From Oreocharis arfaki (taxonomy: Eukaryota; Chordata; Aves; Passeriformes; Paramythiidae), in assembly GCA_013398015.1 (NCBI GenBank), contig VZRR01011363.1, positions 310,001 through 374,000 of the forward strand: DNA of 64,000 nt. Reading direction: 5' to 3'. Of the stretch, positions 51,501 through 60,600 are shown piece by piece. Positions within the stretch are counted from its first letter, which is position 1. The number at the start of each line of letters is the position of its first letter. A program made the position numbers and the translations under genes. The notes under the pieces are model-generated. The model saw only the letters and a program-made list of their open reading frames with translations. It did no database searches and was not told the origin of the DNA.

Positions 51501-54500
51501 AGTGTGAATTACCAGTATTTACTATATTTCAATAAGGCTGGAGAAAGCATTAAATTTATGAGAAGGAAATATATGTTTTGAATGGGAAGAAGTATTCTCG
51601 ATAGATTAAACAAATGGGAGCCAAAATAACTTGGAACTACATATGACCCTCATTCCTACTGCTTCTTCTTCTCAGATGGATGTACCTACTAAATAAAAAT
51701 CAACAAAAATAATTAAACTCCTGTAAAAACAATCTAAACTTCTTGTTTAGTCCTAACCAAGATAGAAAAAAAAAATTATTTTCAACTGTAGAAACTTGGA
51801 AATGTGAAAATTTATACAATTGAAATACATATACTATTTTTACATGTTAAACCATTTCATGAAGTCATAAGAAAACCTTATGAAATACATATCACATAAA
51901 AAAAAAAGGATTCTTAAGAAGCTTTTTTGTATGTTTTTTCTAAACAGCTTTATATTGTATTTTACAGACTTCTTTTTCCCTGTGGAATGCTTTTAGTAAT
52001 CTACTAAAATGATAGTTCCCTTGGTGCTACTACCTAACAGTTTAACATTGTTTCACTTAAGCATTTGATTTTGTATTGCCATAGGAGTACAGTCATTTAT
52101 AAAAATCTTTTTTTTTCAGTGAGATGTCCCTAATAGAATGCAGAACAGTGTCACCGTTACAAACACTAGAAAGCAAATATAAACTATATATAATTTTACA
52201 ACACAAAAGGTGTAAATAGAGCAAAAAGAAGATGCAAAGAAAACTGATTTAATACTTCCCCTCTACTTCTGAAAGTAGTTTTAGCACCAAGAGGGCAGTC
52301 AAGGCCAGGAAGTGATGCCTGCTGTCTTTCTGCTCACTCTTGCAATGATTATTTGCAAATTCTTGTGAAATTATATAATACCTCCCAAAAAATTCAGGTG
52401 GTAATTTTTCAGAGAACCATAGAAATTTGATTAAAAAAAAACACCCTCAAAAATTATGCTCCAGAAGCAGCTGTGGATTTTGTCTCTTAATGACTTTGGA
52501 AGCAAAAGCCATTTCTTTTTCAAAGGTAGTACCTTTTTTTCAGATTCAAGTTTTTAGCTTTCCCTCTACTTGCCAGGGAAAAATCCCACATTATATGACT
52601 GCCTAATAAAGAAGAGAAGCTTCTATTTAATTTCTGCTTATACAATACAGTTTTTCCTTTTACTCCACACACTAGGAAATTATTTGGTAGTTACAACAAA
52701 GAAAAAACTCCACTGCCACATGTTAGCTTTACACAAACGTATAAATATTCTGCTGAAAGCTAACTCTCATCCTATTTTAATGCATCAAGTAATATGTTAT
52801 TTGTCTGACATATCTGCATTAGTTATTCGCCAAGCCAAAGCTTTTGGCAAGAGGTTTCAAGTGTCTGACAGTACAGTCACTAGCATATATTTCTTTTAAC
52901 CATCTATTAAAAAATGTGACTTTGATATAAGGAATGAATACAGGTTTTGTTTCAGTTACAAATGTGTTTCATCCAGGTTCACCTGTAAATAGCAGAGGCT
53001 GGATATGATCCTGTGTCATAGCTGACCCTCACTCTACCCCGGTACAGTTCCACTGCTATATGATCTTTATCGCCTTTGTACAGCAGGATCCCACTGTCTT
53101 CATCTGTGGCAATCTAGTTAAAAGAGATAGAAGTATTTAGAAACAACTAAAATTAAGAATTTAATCAAAATCAGGTAATAAGTGAATCTCTGAATTTACT
53201 GCCATAGTCTGTTAGTTCATTATAAAATTCTTTTTTGATGGACAACCTGACAAAATTCTTTCTCTTCCTATCAAGAAGCCCATCTACTTCAATATAATAT
53301 CGTTATTGTATTAACTCTTCTAGAGTTTTTAGCTCAAACTGTGAAAAGCTCTTAAAGTGAGCTAATGACAACTTTAGGTCGTTTTCCACATCATGAAAAG
53401 CCATTTACTTTCTTTTCCAGAAAAGAGAATCTACAACACAAGCAAACTTACCTGTAGAGTGATATTGGTCTGGGGACGTATCTTAGCTGAAGGGATTTGC
53501 AGATAGGATTCTTTGTTGACGAAGTTTATACTAATCAACTTTTCACATTTCTCACCATGGTAGCCTGATAAACACTGACAGACTGGTTCACTTTCTTTTA
53601 TGATACACTGGGCCCCATTTTGACATTCATAATTATCGCAAGGGCTGGTGCGAGGTAGAACCATTGGTGGTGAAAACTCACAAAACAAGCCACTAAATGA
53701 AAACAGAAAACAATCAGTATTTCCAAGAAAAAACAACTTCGAAAGAAGACATACATGTGTGTACTGTCTTCGGATCTTTCTCACCTGTATCCTTCTGGGC
53801 AAATGCAGGTATATCCATTAACTGCGTCAGTGCACTGCGCTCCATTCTTACATTTGTTGTCTTGGCAGTCATCAAAGTCAATATCACAATGCTCACCTAC
53901 ATATCCAGGTGTGCAATCACATCTATAAAACAAGAAAGCAAATCAGATAGCACAGTGCCTTTTAACGATCCAGTACGATTATGACCAAGTTAAAGATCTA
54001 CTGTATTGTTTAAAATTCAGGGAAAAAAAGGCATTACTGTTACTCTGTGTGTAAAGACTATATAGCTTAATCATATCATTAGATGGAGAATCTGCATATG
54101 TAATGAATAGAGGTTTGCTAGTTAAACTGTTTACGTACCAGCCATTCTATTGAAGAATTGTGTGTAAATCTAGAGAACCCTCATGAATAATTTTGACAGT
54201 TTTTAGAATTTATGAGCAATGCAGAATGTTACAGGATGTTGTTCGTGGCTGCAAACACTAAATATAATCAATAGGCTTGGGTGGTGAAACCTAGACAAAT
54301 AATCCAAGGCTTGTACTGATGGTCAATTTCTTTGTCAACTGAACAGCTATGAATGGACCAATGGCCCATTTATACAGTTTAAAGGTTATGCATCATTTTT
54401 TGCGCTTAAAGTTCCACCAGTCTGATTTACTACAAATAGCTCCATGGTTGGTGAACTAAAAGAAGTCTCAAAACACATCATCTGCCATCCCTTAACCCTC

Positions 54501-55902
54501 ACTGAACTAGAAACATCCTCAAAAGAGAGTGTTATGATTTTTGTTTGTTCGTTTGTTTGGGTTTTTTCCATGTGCAACTCTCATTGCTAATGCTAGTGGC
54601 TTTTCTTCAGGGAATTCTCATATATAACACTGAGTGAATGCCCAGAACTCTGCGAAAAATTAATGGAAAAGATTACAAATCCATGCATTCACATGGTATT
54701 TTTTTAAATGAGGATGTCTTTAATTTATTTCATGAGATCTTGTGATTCCCTCCTTGGTATTATCTCTTTTAGTATCCAAAATTTTCTCTAAGTTGGCAAG
54801 AGTGATTTTAAATAGCAATGTAACTTTAAATTTAGTACTTCAATCAAATACGTCTCATTTTTCATTCAACAACGTGTAAGAACAAGAAAAGGGGAAAAGA
54901 ATATAAAGCATGGTATTAAAAGTCTGATTGAGATACATTCTTGAAGTATACTGCATGGGCTGTTTTCTGATTTAAAATCTCAGAAAGTAACAGGAAACAT
55001 TAATGAACTGGACAGTAAAGTATAAAACACTAAACTAGGTTTATTGAAGTGACATGAAAAAACAAACATAATGCACTACAACAAAAACCCAACAATTTTT
55101 CTATTTTCCAGTAGAAAGCTATCAACTTAATTTCACATTCAATTGAGTATTTAATATATTTTGCCATATTTTAAATAAAATGTCATTTCATAAGTAGTGG
55201 GAATGATAATAAATAATCTGATTTTAGCTCAAAAGCATGCTGCGTATAAAACAGGTACTTGTGAGAACAGTTTAAAGCTGCAGGTTTCCTGTATTTATTA
55301 ACCTAAATACTATTAAAACAACTTTAAATTGTGCATATTAATTAATCATGTTATTAAGTATATGGTGTAATTAAAGATTAGCTTTCTTGGGGAAGGACTT
55401 CTTTACTTTACACCTTCCAGCGTGGCTTCCTAATAATCTCTTTCACAATTACTTCTCTAGAAGCAATATAATTATTTCACCTCAATTAAATTCAATTATT
55501 TTCCTACTGCCCAAACTCTTAAAAGGCTTTGGTATAGACCATCATAAAGACTACTCTGTGTTTCTATTTAAAATCTGGTTGAAATTAGAACTGTTAAGGA
55601 TCAGTAAAATTCAGTAAAACATACTTAAGATAACAATGCAGCTTTACATGAAAATAATGGCCTGTTCTGCCAAAATGCTTCATAATAGACAAAATTAATA
55701 CTTTGAGAATAGAGTTGAGTTCCGCTTAAACAGAAGGAAAGGAATCTAGGCAGGATAGAGAAATAGAAATTTCGATTCAGTTGGACTCTAACAATATTTC
55801 AGACTTACTTGTATCCTTTGGGTGTCAAGATACACTTTGAATCATGCTGGCAAGGATTCAGGTTTTGAGCACAGAAATCTAATTTCTCCTCACAGAGTTC
55901 AC
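36281..55902 (-). CDS. SLIT2: SLIT2, slit guidance ligand 2 (C-terminal part, eight coding exons)
   Basis: Eight exons (55902-55809, 53922-53785, 53692-53452, 53113-52983, 47632-47478, 42003-41715, 37820-37609, 36522-36281) join in frame with GT-AG borders: 1502 bases, 499 codons plus the stop, roughly the last third of a ~1530-residue protein. In order they encode the end of EGF3, EGF4, EGF5 (calcium-binding type), the cleavage-site linker PPMVLPRTSPCDN, EGF6, the laminin G domain, EGF7-9 and the cystine knot ending CGCTSCPS. SLIT2 is a secreted ligand of ROBO receptors that repels axons and migrating cells. Its N-terminal LRR part binds ROBO, and cleavage in the linker after Arg separates it from this C-terminal half. 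SLIT2 rather than SLIT1/3 is supported by near-identity of the knot (YYQKQQGYAACQTTKKVS) to mammalian SLIT2 as I recall it. Signal peptide, LRRs and EGF1-2 are beyond the right edge. Confidence 0.97.
36523..37608 (-). other. SLIT2 intron, no recognised content
   Basis: AT-rich intron of about 1.1 kb with short A runs (37357-37368, 37471-37481). No repeat family recognised. Confidence 0.8.
37609..37820 (-). CDS. SLIT2: SLIT2 exon: EGF8 and EGF9
   Basis: 212 bases (1+70 codons+1). CVHGTCLPINAFSYSC to GHGGVLCD is EGF8 and NPCQSVRCKHGKC to YTGDSCD is EGF9. The exon ends in the first base of the Glu codon of EISCRG. Acceptor GTTTCCCCTGTAG, donor GTAAAAAA. Confidence 0.97.
37821..41714 (-). other. 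SLIT2 intron, no recognised content
   Basis: About 3.9 kb of AT-rich sequence. A 129-codon open frame on the plus strand (38117-38506) has no family resemblance and is treated as chance. Confidence 0.7.
41715..42003 (-). CDS. SLIT2: SLIT2 exon: end of laminin G, EGF7
   Basis: 289 bases (2+95 codons+2). MPVKNNIAALRQSPGQNGTS (sequon NGT) and FHGCIRNLYINSELQDF finish laminin G; CEPCHKKVCVHGTC to GPLCD is EGF7; QQTNDPCLGN opens EGF8. Acceptor TTAATTTCCTAG, donor GTATGTCC. CVHGTCHATSQSGFSC differs from mammals by several substitutions but keeps all cysteines. Confidence 0.97.
43352..44186 (+). mobile_element. Solo LTR of an avian endogenous retrovirus
   Basis: A GC-rich island of about 835 bases starting tgtattgggtttgtgtggcc and containing aaggccagctggctccagga, ccaaggccaagccagtcagt and, near the end, ggtacccagccaaggtca. 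This is the layout of a passerine/Neoaves LTR family (TguLTR5-like, as I recall it). No retroviral gene follows. The flanks gtaag (43347-43351) and gtaaa (44187-44191) could be a diverged 5-bp target duplication. It is antisense to SLIT2. The exact right end is uncertain because the terminal CA is not clear. Confidence 0.75.
43690..43900 (+). repeat. Short internal repeats within the LTR
   Basis: Three copies of gcagcccatgg (about 43696, 43727, 43759) and three of a ctggagcag core (catgctggagcagg, cacactggagcagg, catgctggagcagt) in a 200-base stretch. Such iterated motifs are usual in this LTR type. Confidence 0.75.
47478..47632 (-). CDS. SLIT2: SLIT2 exon: laminin G, part 3
   Basis: 155 bases (1+51 codons+1) from SVETINDGNFHIVELLAMDQ to NFDSPLYVG. 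It contains the NLS sequon. Acceptor CATTTTGCAG, donor GTAAGAGG. Confidence 0.97.
47829..48290 (+). mobile_element. CR1 LINE 3' fragment
   Basis: ggctggaatacctttctatg-like start, then gaagacaggctgaggcagct, tggggagaccttagagcag, ggtcgccagagaatttgtgg, gaaatgctcaggatcagatt and ggtggaactaggtgactgtt in the order of the CR1 3' region. Strongly diverged, hence old. Confidence 0.85.
48871..48930. repeat. Unclassified short repeat, copy 1
   Basis: Aligns with 49969-50030 at roughly 80% identity over about 50 bases with one small indel; shared core tagcccattt, then actggagaa/attggagag, then agagctgaat. No known family recognised. Confidence 0.55.
49969..50030. repeat. Unclassified short repeat, copy 2
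   Basis: Second copy of the repeat at 48871-48930, same orientation, about 1.1 kb away. Flanks outside the 60 bases do not align clearly. Confidence 0.55.
50738..51105 (-). mobile_element. CR1 LINE 3' fragment
   Basis: Reverse-complement CR1: gtcttttaggttggaaaaga, gatcatcaagtccaacaaca, ccacttctctgggcagcctg, ttccaatgctcgacagccct, ccttttcctcttgtcctatt and ggtacaccctcagcctttcc in order. Fairly well preserved. Confidence 0.92.
52983..53113 (-). CDS. SLIT2: SLIT2 exon: laminin G, part 2
   Basis: 131 bases, 43 codons from IATDEDSGILLYKGDKDHIA to YPASAIY plus two bases of Ser. Acceptor CTCTTTTAACTAG, donor GTGAACCT. Confidence 0.96.
53114..53451 (-). other. SLIT2 intron, no recognised content
   Basis: 338-base intron between two laminin G exons; nothing recognised. 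Confidence 0.85.
53452..53692 (-). CDS. SLIT2: SLIT2 exon: cleavage linker, EGF6, start of laminin G
   Basis: 241 bases (1+80 codons). GLFCEFSPPMVLPR closes EGF5 and carries the linker in which human Slit2 is cut between Arg and Thr (VLPR|TSPCDN); those residues are intact here. TSPCDNYECQNGAQC to GYHGEKCE is EGF6, and LISINFVNKESYLQIP begins laminin G, with an N-glycosylation sequon NIT near the end. It is separated from the next exon upstream by an intron of only 92 bases. Confidence 0.97.
53785..53922 (-). CDS. SLIT2: SLIT2 exon: end of EGF4 and most of EGF5
   Basis: 138 bases (1+45 codons+2). CDCTPGYVGEHC closes EGF4; DIDFDDCQDNKCKNGAQC to CICPEGY is EGF5. The DxDxxDC start and CTDAVNGYTC segment fit the calcium-binding EGF type with the Asp/Asn hydroxylation consensus. 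Acceptor TTGTTTTATAG, donor GTGAGAAA. Confidence 0.96.
53923..55808 (-). other. SLIT2 intron, no recognised content
   Basis: About 1.9 kb, AT-rich, with a short T/TTTG stretch near 54538-54566. No repeat family recognised. Confidence 0.75.
55809..55902 (-). CDS. SLIT2: SLIT2 exon: end of EGF3 and first half of EGF4
   Basis: 94 bases: two bases of a Gly codon, 30 codons from ELCEEKLDFCAQNLNPC to TPKGY, and two bases of Lys. Acceptor CATTATGTTTCAG, donor GTAAGTCT. It is the most upstream SLIT2 exon in the window. Confidence 0.95.
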
Positions 55903-58900
55903 CTGAAACATAATGTATGTTGTCAATTCAGTGAAAATATCACAGTGACTTGAAAAGAGCAATGAACAGAATATTAAAAGCAATGGCTACGAATTCCTTT
56001 ACTAACACTGAAATATGCTTACTTCTTTACATATTAATAAATACCCTTAGAATAAATACCAACAAATAAATAGTAATACAGAAATAATAAAAATAAACAA
56101 TAATATACCTGGTAACTCCTTTATAAACAATATCAACATCAATAAGCTATCCATGGATATAAATTTTAATTTTGTAATTTTTTTTCATTTACAATATTTA
56201 TCTAGCTCTGCTACATGGCAACGATTGAAAGTCTTCTCACTAGAAAAAAAAGCTATCAATATACTTTTCTCTTACTTATTTCTAAGCACATTACACACAG
56301 AAATATCCAGATTTGCACTATCACTAAGTAATCTATTACCTGAAAAAAACCTGTTAATATCACTGCATGTAAATACAATTCCAATTATCCAAAAATGAAA
56401 ACTTGTTCTCTACTTTTCCTTAAATATGACTCTCCATTTTTTGCATTTGTTAATGTACCATAATTATCTATAATCTGTTCTGTGAAAAGAAAAGAATAAA
56501 AATAATCTATGTAGAATGTCTATCCTTCTGTGGTGATAGAGGCAGTGGCTCTAATTTCCAAAATGGGCTTATAATCTAAAAAGTATTTTAATATGGTTAA
56601 AAATTATTTTATTTGCAACTTTGTGAAAGGGTTTATAAACAGATGAACAGTTCCCTGACTAACTCATCAGATGATACCATAGATAGTGCACTCGTTAAGC
56701 TTGTAATCACAGGTTTGTAAGGTAGATACGCTTATTCCAGCACCCATATGAAGACTAGATGTGCCTGCTGAATTCAGGCACTGACAGGTCCGCCAGACTC
56801 TAAAACTATGGAGGGAGTAGGGTTGTCCCTTGTCTTCTGTCCAGTAATAAAACATGAATTGGCAAGTAAAGGAGAATTTTACGTTAAAATGCCAAAAAAA
56901 GAACAGAAGAAAGAAAGGAATGATCAGACACTTTCACTGCTCAAACTGGACTTGCCTTGGAAGAGGCAATATTTGGTACTGAGCTGAACATGGCAGTGGC
57001 TTGCAGTGTAGTGGACAAATAAACAAAACCTTCAAAAGAGCTGAGTCTATATTAAAGCAAGGATAGAGAAAAAGGCAAAACTGAAGCAGGAGCAAAGATG
57101 GTTATGCCAGTAAAACCACAACTGAAACACATATACTAAGTGCAATAAGACATGGGACCTCTACACCTTCAAAAATGAGAAGACAAGCCAAAAATCAGCT
57201 AGATAAGCATTCTGCAGCCACTAAAAAGATACCGAGTGGTTCTACACAAAGTGGGGTTTTTTTTAAGATAAAAAAGTAAGTAAATAAATAAATACAGCAC
57301 TCTCAATTTGCAAGAAGTGCATTTTCTCTACAAACCAAATAAAGGCTTGAGTTAACATAAGAAAATGGCCCTCATGCACAGGCCACTTAACAGCCTCAGG
57401 AAAACTGTCAGTAACAACGTGACTTACACAATATATGTAGGAAACTGAATGGAGATCAAATGCAGGCCACTGAAGGTGACCAATACAAAGGATTATAATT
57501 CTATCCTTAAAGCCTCTTCAAGCTCTCAATAGAATTATTAGTCTGGAAATGTGCAACTGTTATGACTAGGTCAGTGCACAAAGAATCCTGAAATACCAGG
57601 GATTCTTTGCATCCCACGATATATTAAACAAAACCCAGATTTCTTTCTCTTTTCAAAAGGTTTTGTTCAAACAAATACATATATAAGAGGTCTTCAATGC
57701 TGTTCTTCACACAGCATTTAGTCAATTTGCAGAACTTGTAATAGCTGAAATCTGTTTAAAGACCAGCAGTGTTTAAGAATGAGATGTAAGTATGGGAACA
57801 GAGAATCCTGATTTTAAGGATCATGGGAGTTGAATAAGCAAAAATGACTGTTGTTTTAACCTAGTTTATGCACATTCCCATAGTTTAGAAATGTATGTAT
57901 GTGCCTACATATATGTGGATATATATGCACATTTATACACACCTACACAAATATCTTATTATGGCAAATATTGTATATTAAATTGTATGTACAACTGAAA
58001 AATATATGACACCCCAACTACAAATAATAAAAACGTAGTTGTACAGTACTAACAAAACTTGGACAAAAACACCTCTAAATATTCCCAAGATTATTAAATC
58101 TAACAGCATATCAGAGTTTCTGAAAGCGACACACTGAGCCTCTCTCCCAAGCAGGGCTGGAAATTGCTGTCTCTCATACACTCACAGCAATATTTCAGTC
58201 AAAAGAAAACCAAAATACCTAGAAAAAGGCAATTTAGGAGTGGCATAATAGGAGCAAGTATTCTTACCATTTCTGTCAAATTTATTGAACTGATTTTGCT
58301 ACAGGATATTAATTGGGCCATGACTTAGATTATCATTGGCACAGACTTCGGAAATACCTTGTGGGGCAAACAGCTTTACTGCATAGTGTCCAAGCCTGTC
58401 CATTTTTGTAAATCCTCCCCCAGGTATTTATAAAATACAGGATTTCTTAGAGTACACTGCATTCCAGTATTCACATATTGATGGCCTAGTAACTTCAGAA
58501 CTATACTGAAAGCTGAATCACTTCATGTGGGGTGCTCAGGGGCACTTGAAATCTCCTTATTTCCCTCTCTTATCTGTGAATCCTACATAATGACTGGACA
58601 TTGGAGTTTTAAACAGGTTTACAGTTCTGAAAAACACCCACTTCAAATCATAAAATCGATGTTACGCTACCAGGCATACTGCAGCCAAACAGCTTGCAAA
58701 CATCATCAAACATCACCAGACATTCTTGAGATTATGGTCAGATTTTGATCTGAGTAGTCTGTAGAAAAGCACATAGAAGCAGGACTTTTTGTGCTGTGAC
58801 AGCAGGAAAGTAAGGAAACTTTCCCCTTGCATTTGCAAATTGTATGCACGGTGAATCATATCCTTGGAGTTTTAGTTAAACACTCCGTAGCAAATAGGAA

Positions 58901-59516
58901 ACAGGATTCAAGGAAAAGTACATGACAAACATGGTGGCCATGTAGCAAAAGACTCATGTAAAAAATCCTATGACCATAAAAGTTAGCTTTACTTTTAGTA
59001 AAACCTTTAGTTATGAAAAAACCCTGTAGCACTAATGACAGACTGATCCAGTGCACAGGATCAGTAAAAAGAAAAACAAGAAAAATTTTCAAGATGTAAT
59101 CCAAATATGTACATCAGATACTCTATTTCTGAAGGAAGATATAAATACCAGAAAGAACAAGCCAAGATAACCCAAATGCTTGGTCTTGTACAGCTAATAG
59201 ATAGTATTAATAACTGTTAATAACTGCTAATAGATCCATATTCCAAATGGAGCATTTCCATGGCCAAAATAAAACTGTTTCCGAAAAAGCTAATAGACAA
59301 GGTAAGTAAATTATGGGACATGGAATCTGAACCACTGAAGAATATAGTTTCCTGGTAAAGAAACCCCTCCTTCAACATACTGAATAACCATTGCGTTATT
59401 CAGAATTCAAATGACACAAGGTAAAAGGGACTAGTTAATTTTGTTGAGATGAAAGATAGCAATGAAAGTGAAACAATCATTGGAGAAAATACCAGATTTA
59501 CCAAGTCAGGCTCCTT

Positions 59517-59552
59517 GGAAGGAAAGGAGGCTTTCCAGGCTCCTTTCCTTCC
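59517..59552. repeat. Perfect 13-bp inverted repeat (hairpin)
   Basis: Left arm ggaaggaaaggag (59517-59529), 10-base loop, right arm ctcctttccttcc (59540-59552). A further ggaaggaaa follows at about 59559. The arms are purine on one strand and pyrimidine on the other. Confidence 0.9.
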
Positions 59553-60189
59553 TTTACTGGAAGGAAATCTTAGAGCGTTTCCTGATTTGGAAAACATAAT
59601 GCAATGTTTAAAGAGCATACTTCAAAATAATCTAAGAAGGTTGTGAAAAAGAATCTCAACTCAAGGAAGCTTGACACTGATGTTTAAGGACATTCTTTTA
59701 TTCATCTAATAATATTGTAACTGAGGCTTCTGTAAGAGCTTGGCTAAGTAATTATGTTTCTGAAAGATGGGATCATTTCTGTATGTAGGAAAATAAGGAA
59801 CAGACTAGATTGTTTAAAAATAAGTAGCAGATAAAGTGTCAAAAAACCTGTGAAAAGCTTCCAAAGTTTAATTAGAACCAGCAATAACTCTTTTCATAAG
59901 ACAGCTTGCTTAATTAATCTAGGGAGTATGGATTCTGGTATAGAGTAGCATTGAAACCAGTGGTACTCTGTGGTTGGCACAAATGAACACAACCCTCCAA
60001 GCTCAAGACAAATATTTACTGAGATTTTGCAGAGACAGCCAGGCAACCTTATTAAATACTGATGTATACTGATGATACTTGATATAGCTAACCAAAGCTA
60101 TATACGTTTGCTAGATTCACAGATCAATTGGTTTCCTCTGTGTTAATTCACTCTTATGACTTGGTAAGATTTTAAATCACAAAAAACTT

Positions 60190-60600
60190 AATCACAGAAC
60201 ACCAGGTTGATCCCTCAAGTATCATCTCTTGGTAAAAGCAGAACAGACAAGATGGCCCTGCACCCTGTCCAACTGAATCCTAAAAGTGACTAATGTTGGA
60301 GAATCCACCACTTCCCGGAGACTATTCCAATGGCTCAGTGTTTTCATTGTAAAAAGTTTTTAAATCTTTTTAAAAACCCTCTTTTAAAAACCCTCTTTAA
60401 AAACCCTCTTTTTAAATCTAATTGGCATCTCCCCAGGAGTAACTTGTACCCATTACCCCTCCCCTTTTCCATGTGACTCCTTGTAAAAAAGGGAGTCTCC
60501 ATTTTCCTTGCAGCCACCCTTTTAAATACTGGAACAGGGCGATAAGGTTGCCCCAAGCCTTCTTTTCCCAAGGCTGAGCAGACCCTTAACTCCAGATTTT
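60190..60600 (-). mobile_element. CR1 LINE 3' fragment
   Basis: Reverse-complement CR1: aatcacagaacaccaggttg, ggagaatccaccacttcccg, actattccaatggctcagtg, then cgataaggttgccccaagcc and ttcccaaggctgagcagacc. Internally expanded by the short tandem at 60366-60412. Confidence 0.88.
60366..60412. repeat. Short tandem repeat in CR1
   Basis: Three near-copies of a 14-15 base unit ttttaaaaaccctc in a row. Confidence 0.85.

Larger units (their letters stand above)
47633..52982 (-). other. SLIT2 intron with two CR1 copies
   Basis: About 5.35 kb. Contains CR1 fragments at 47829-48290 and 50738-51105 and a diverged short repeat pair at 48871-48930 and 49969-50030. The rest is AT-rich unique sequence. 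Confidence 0.75.
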
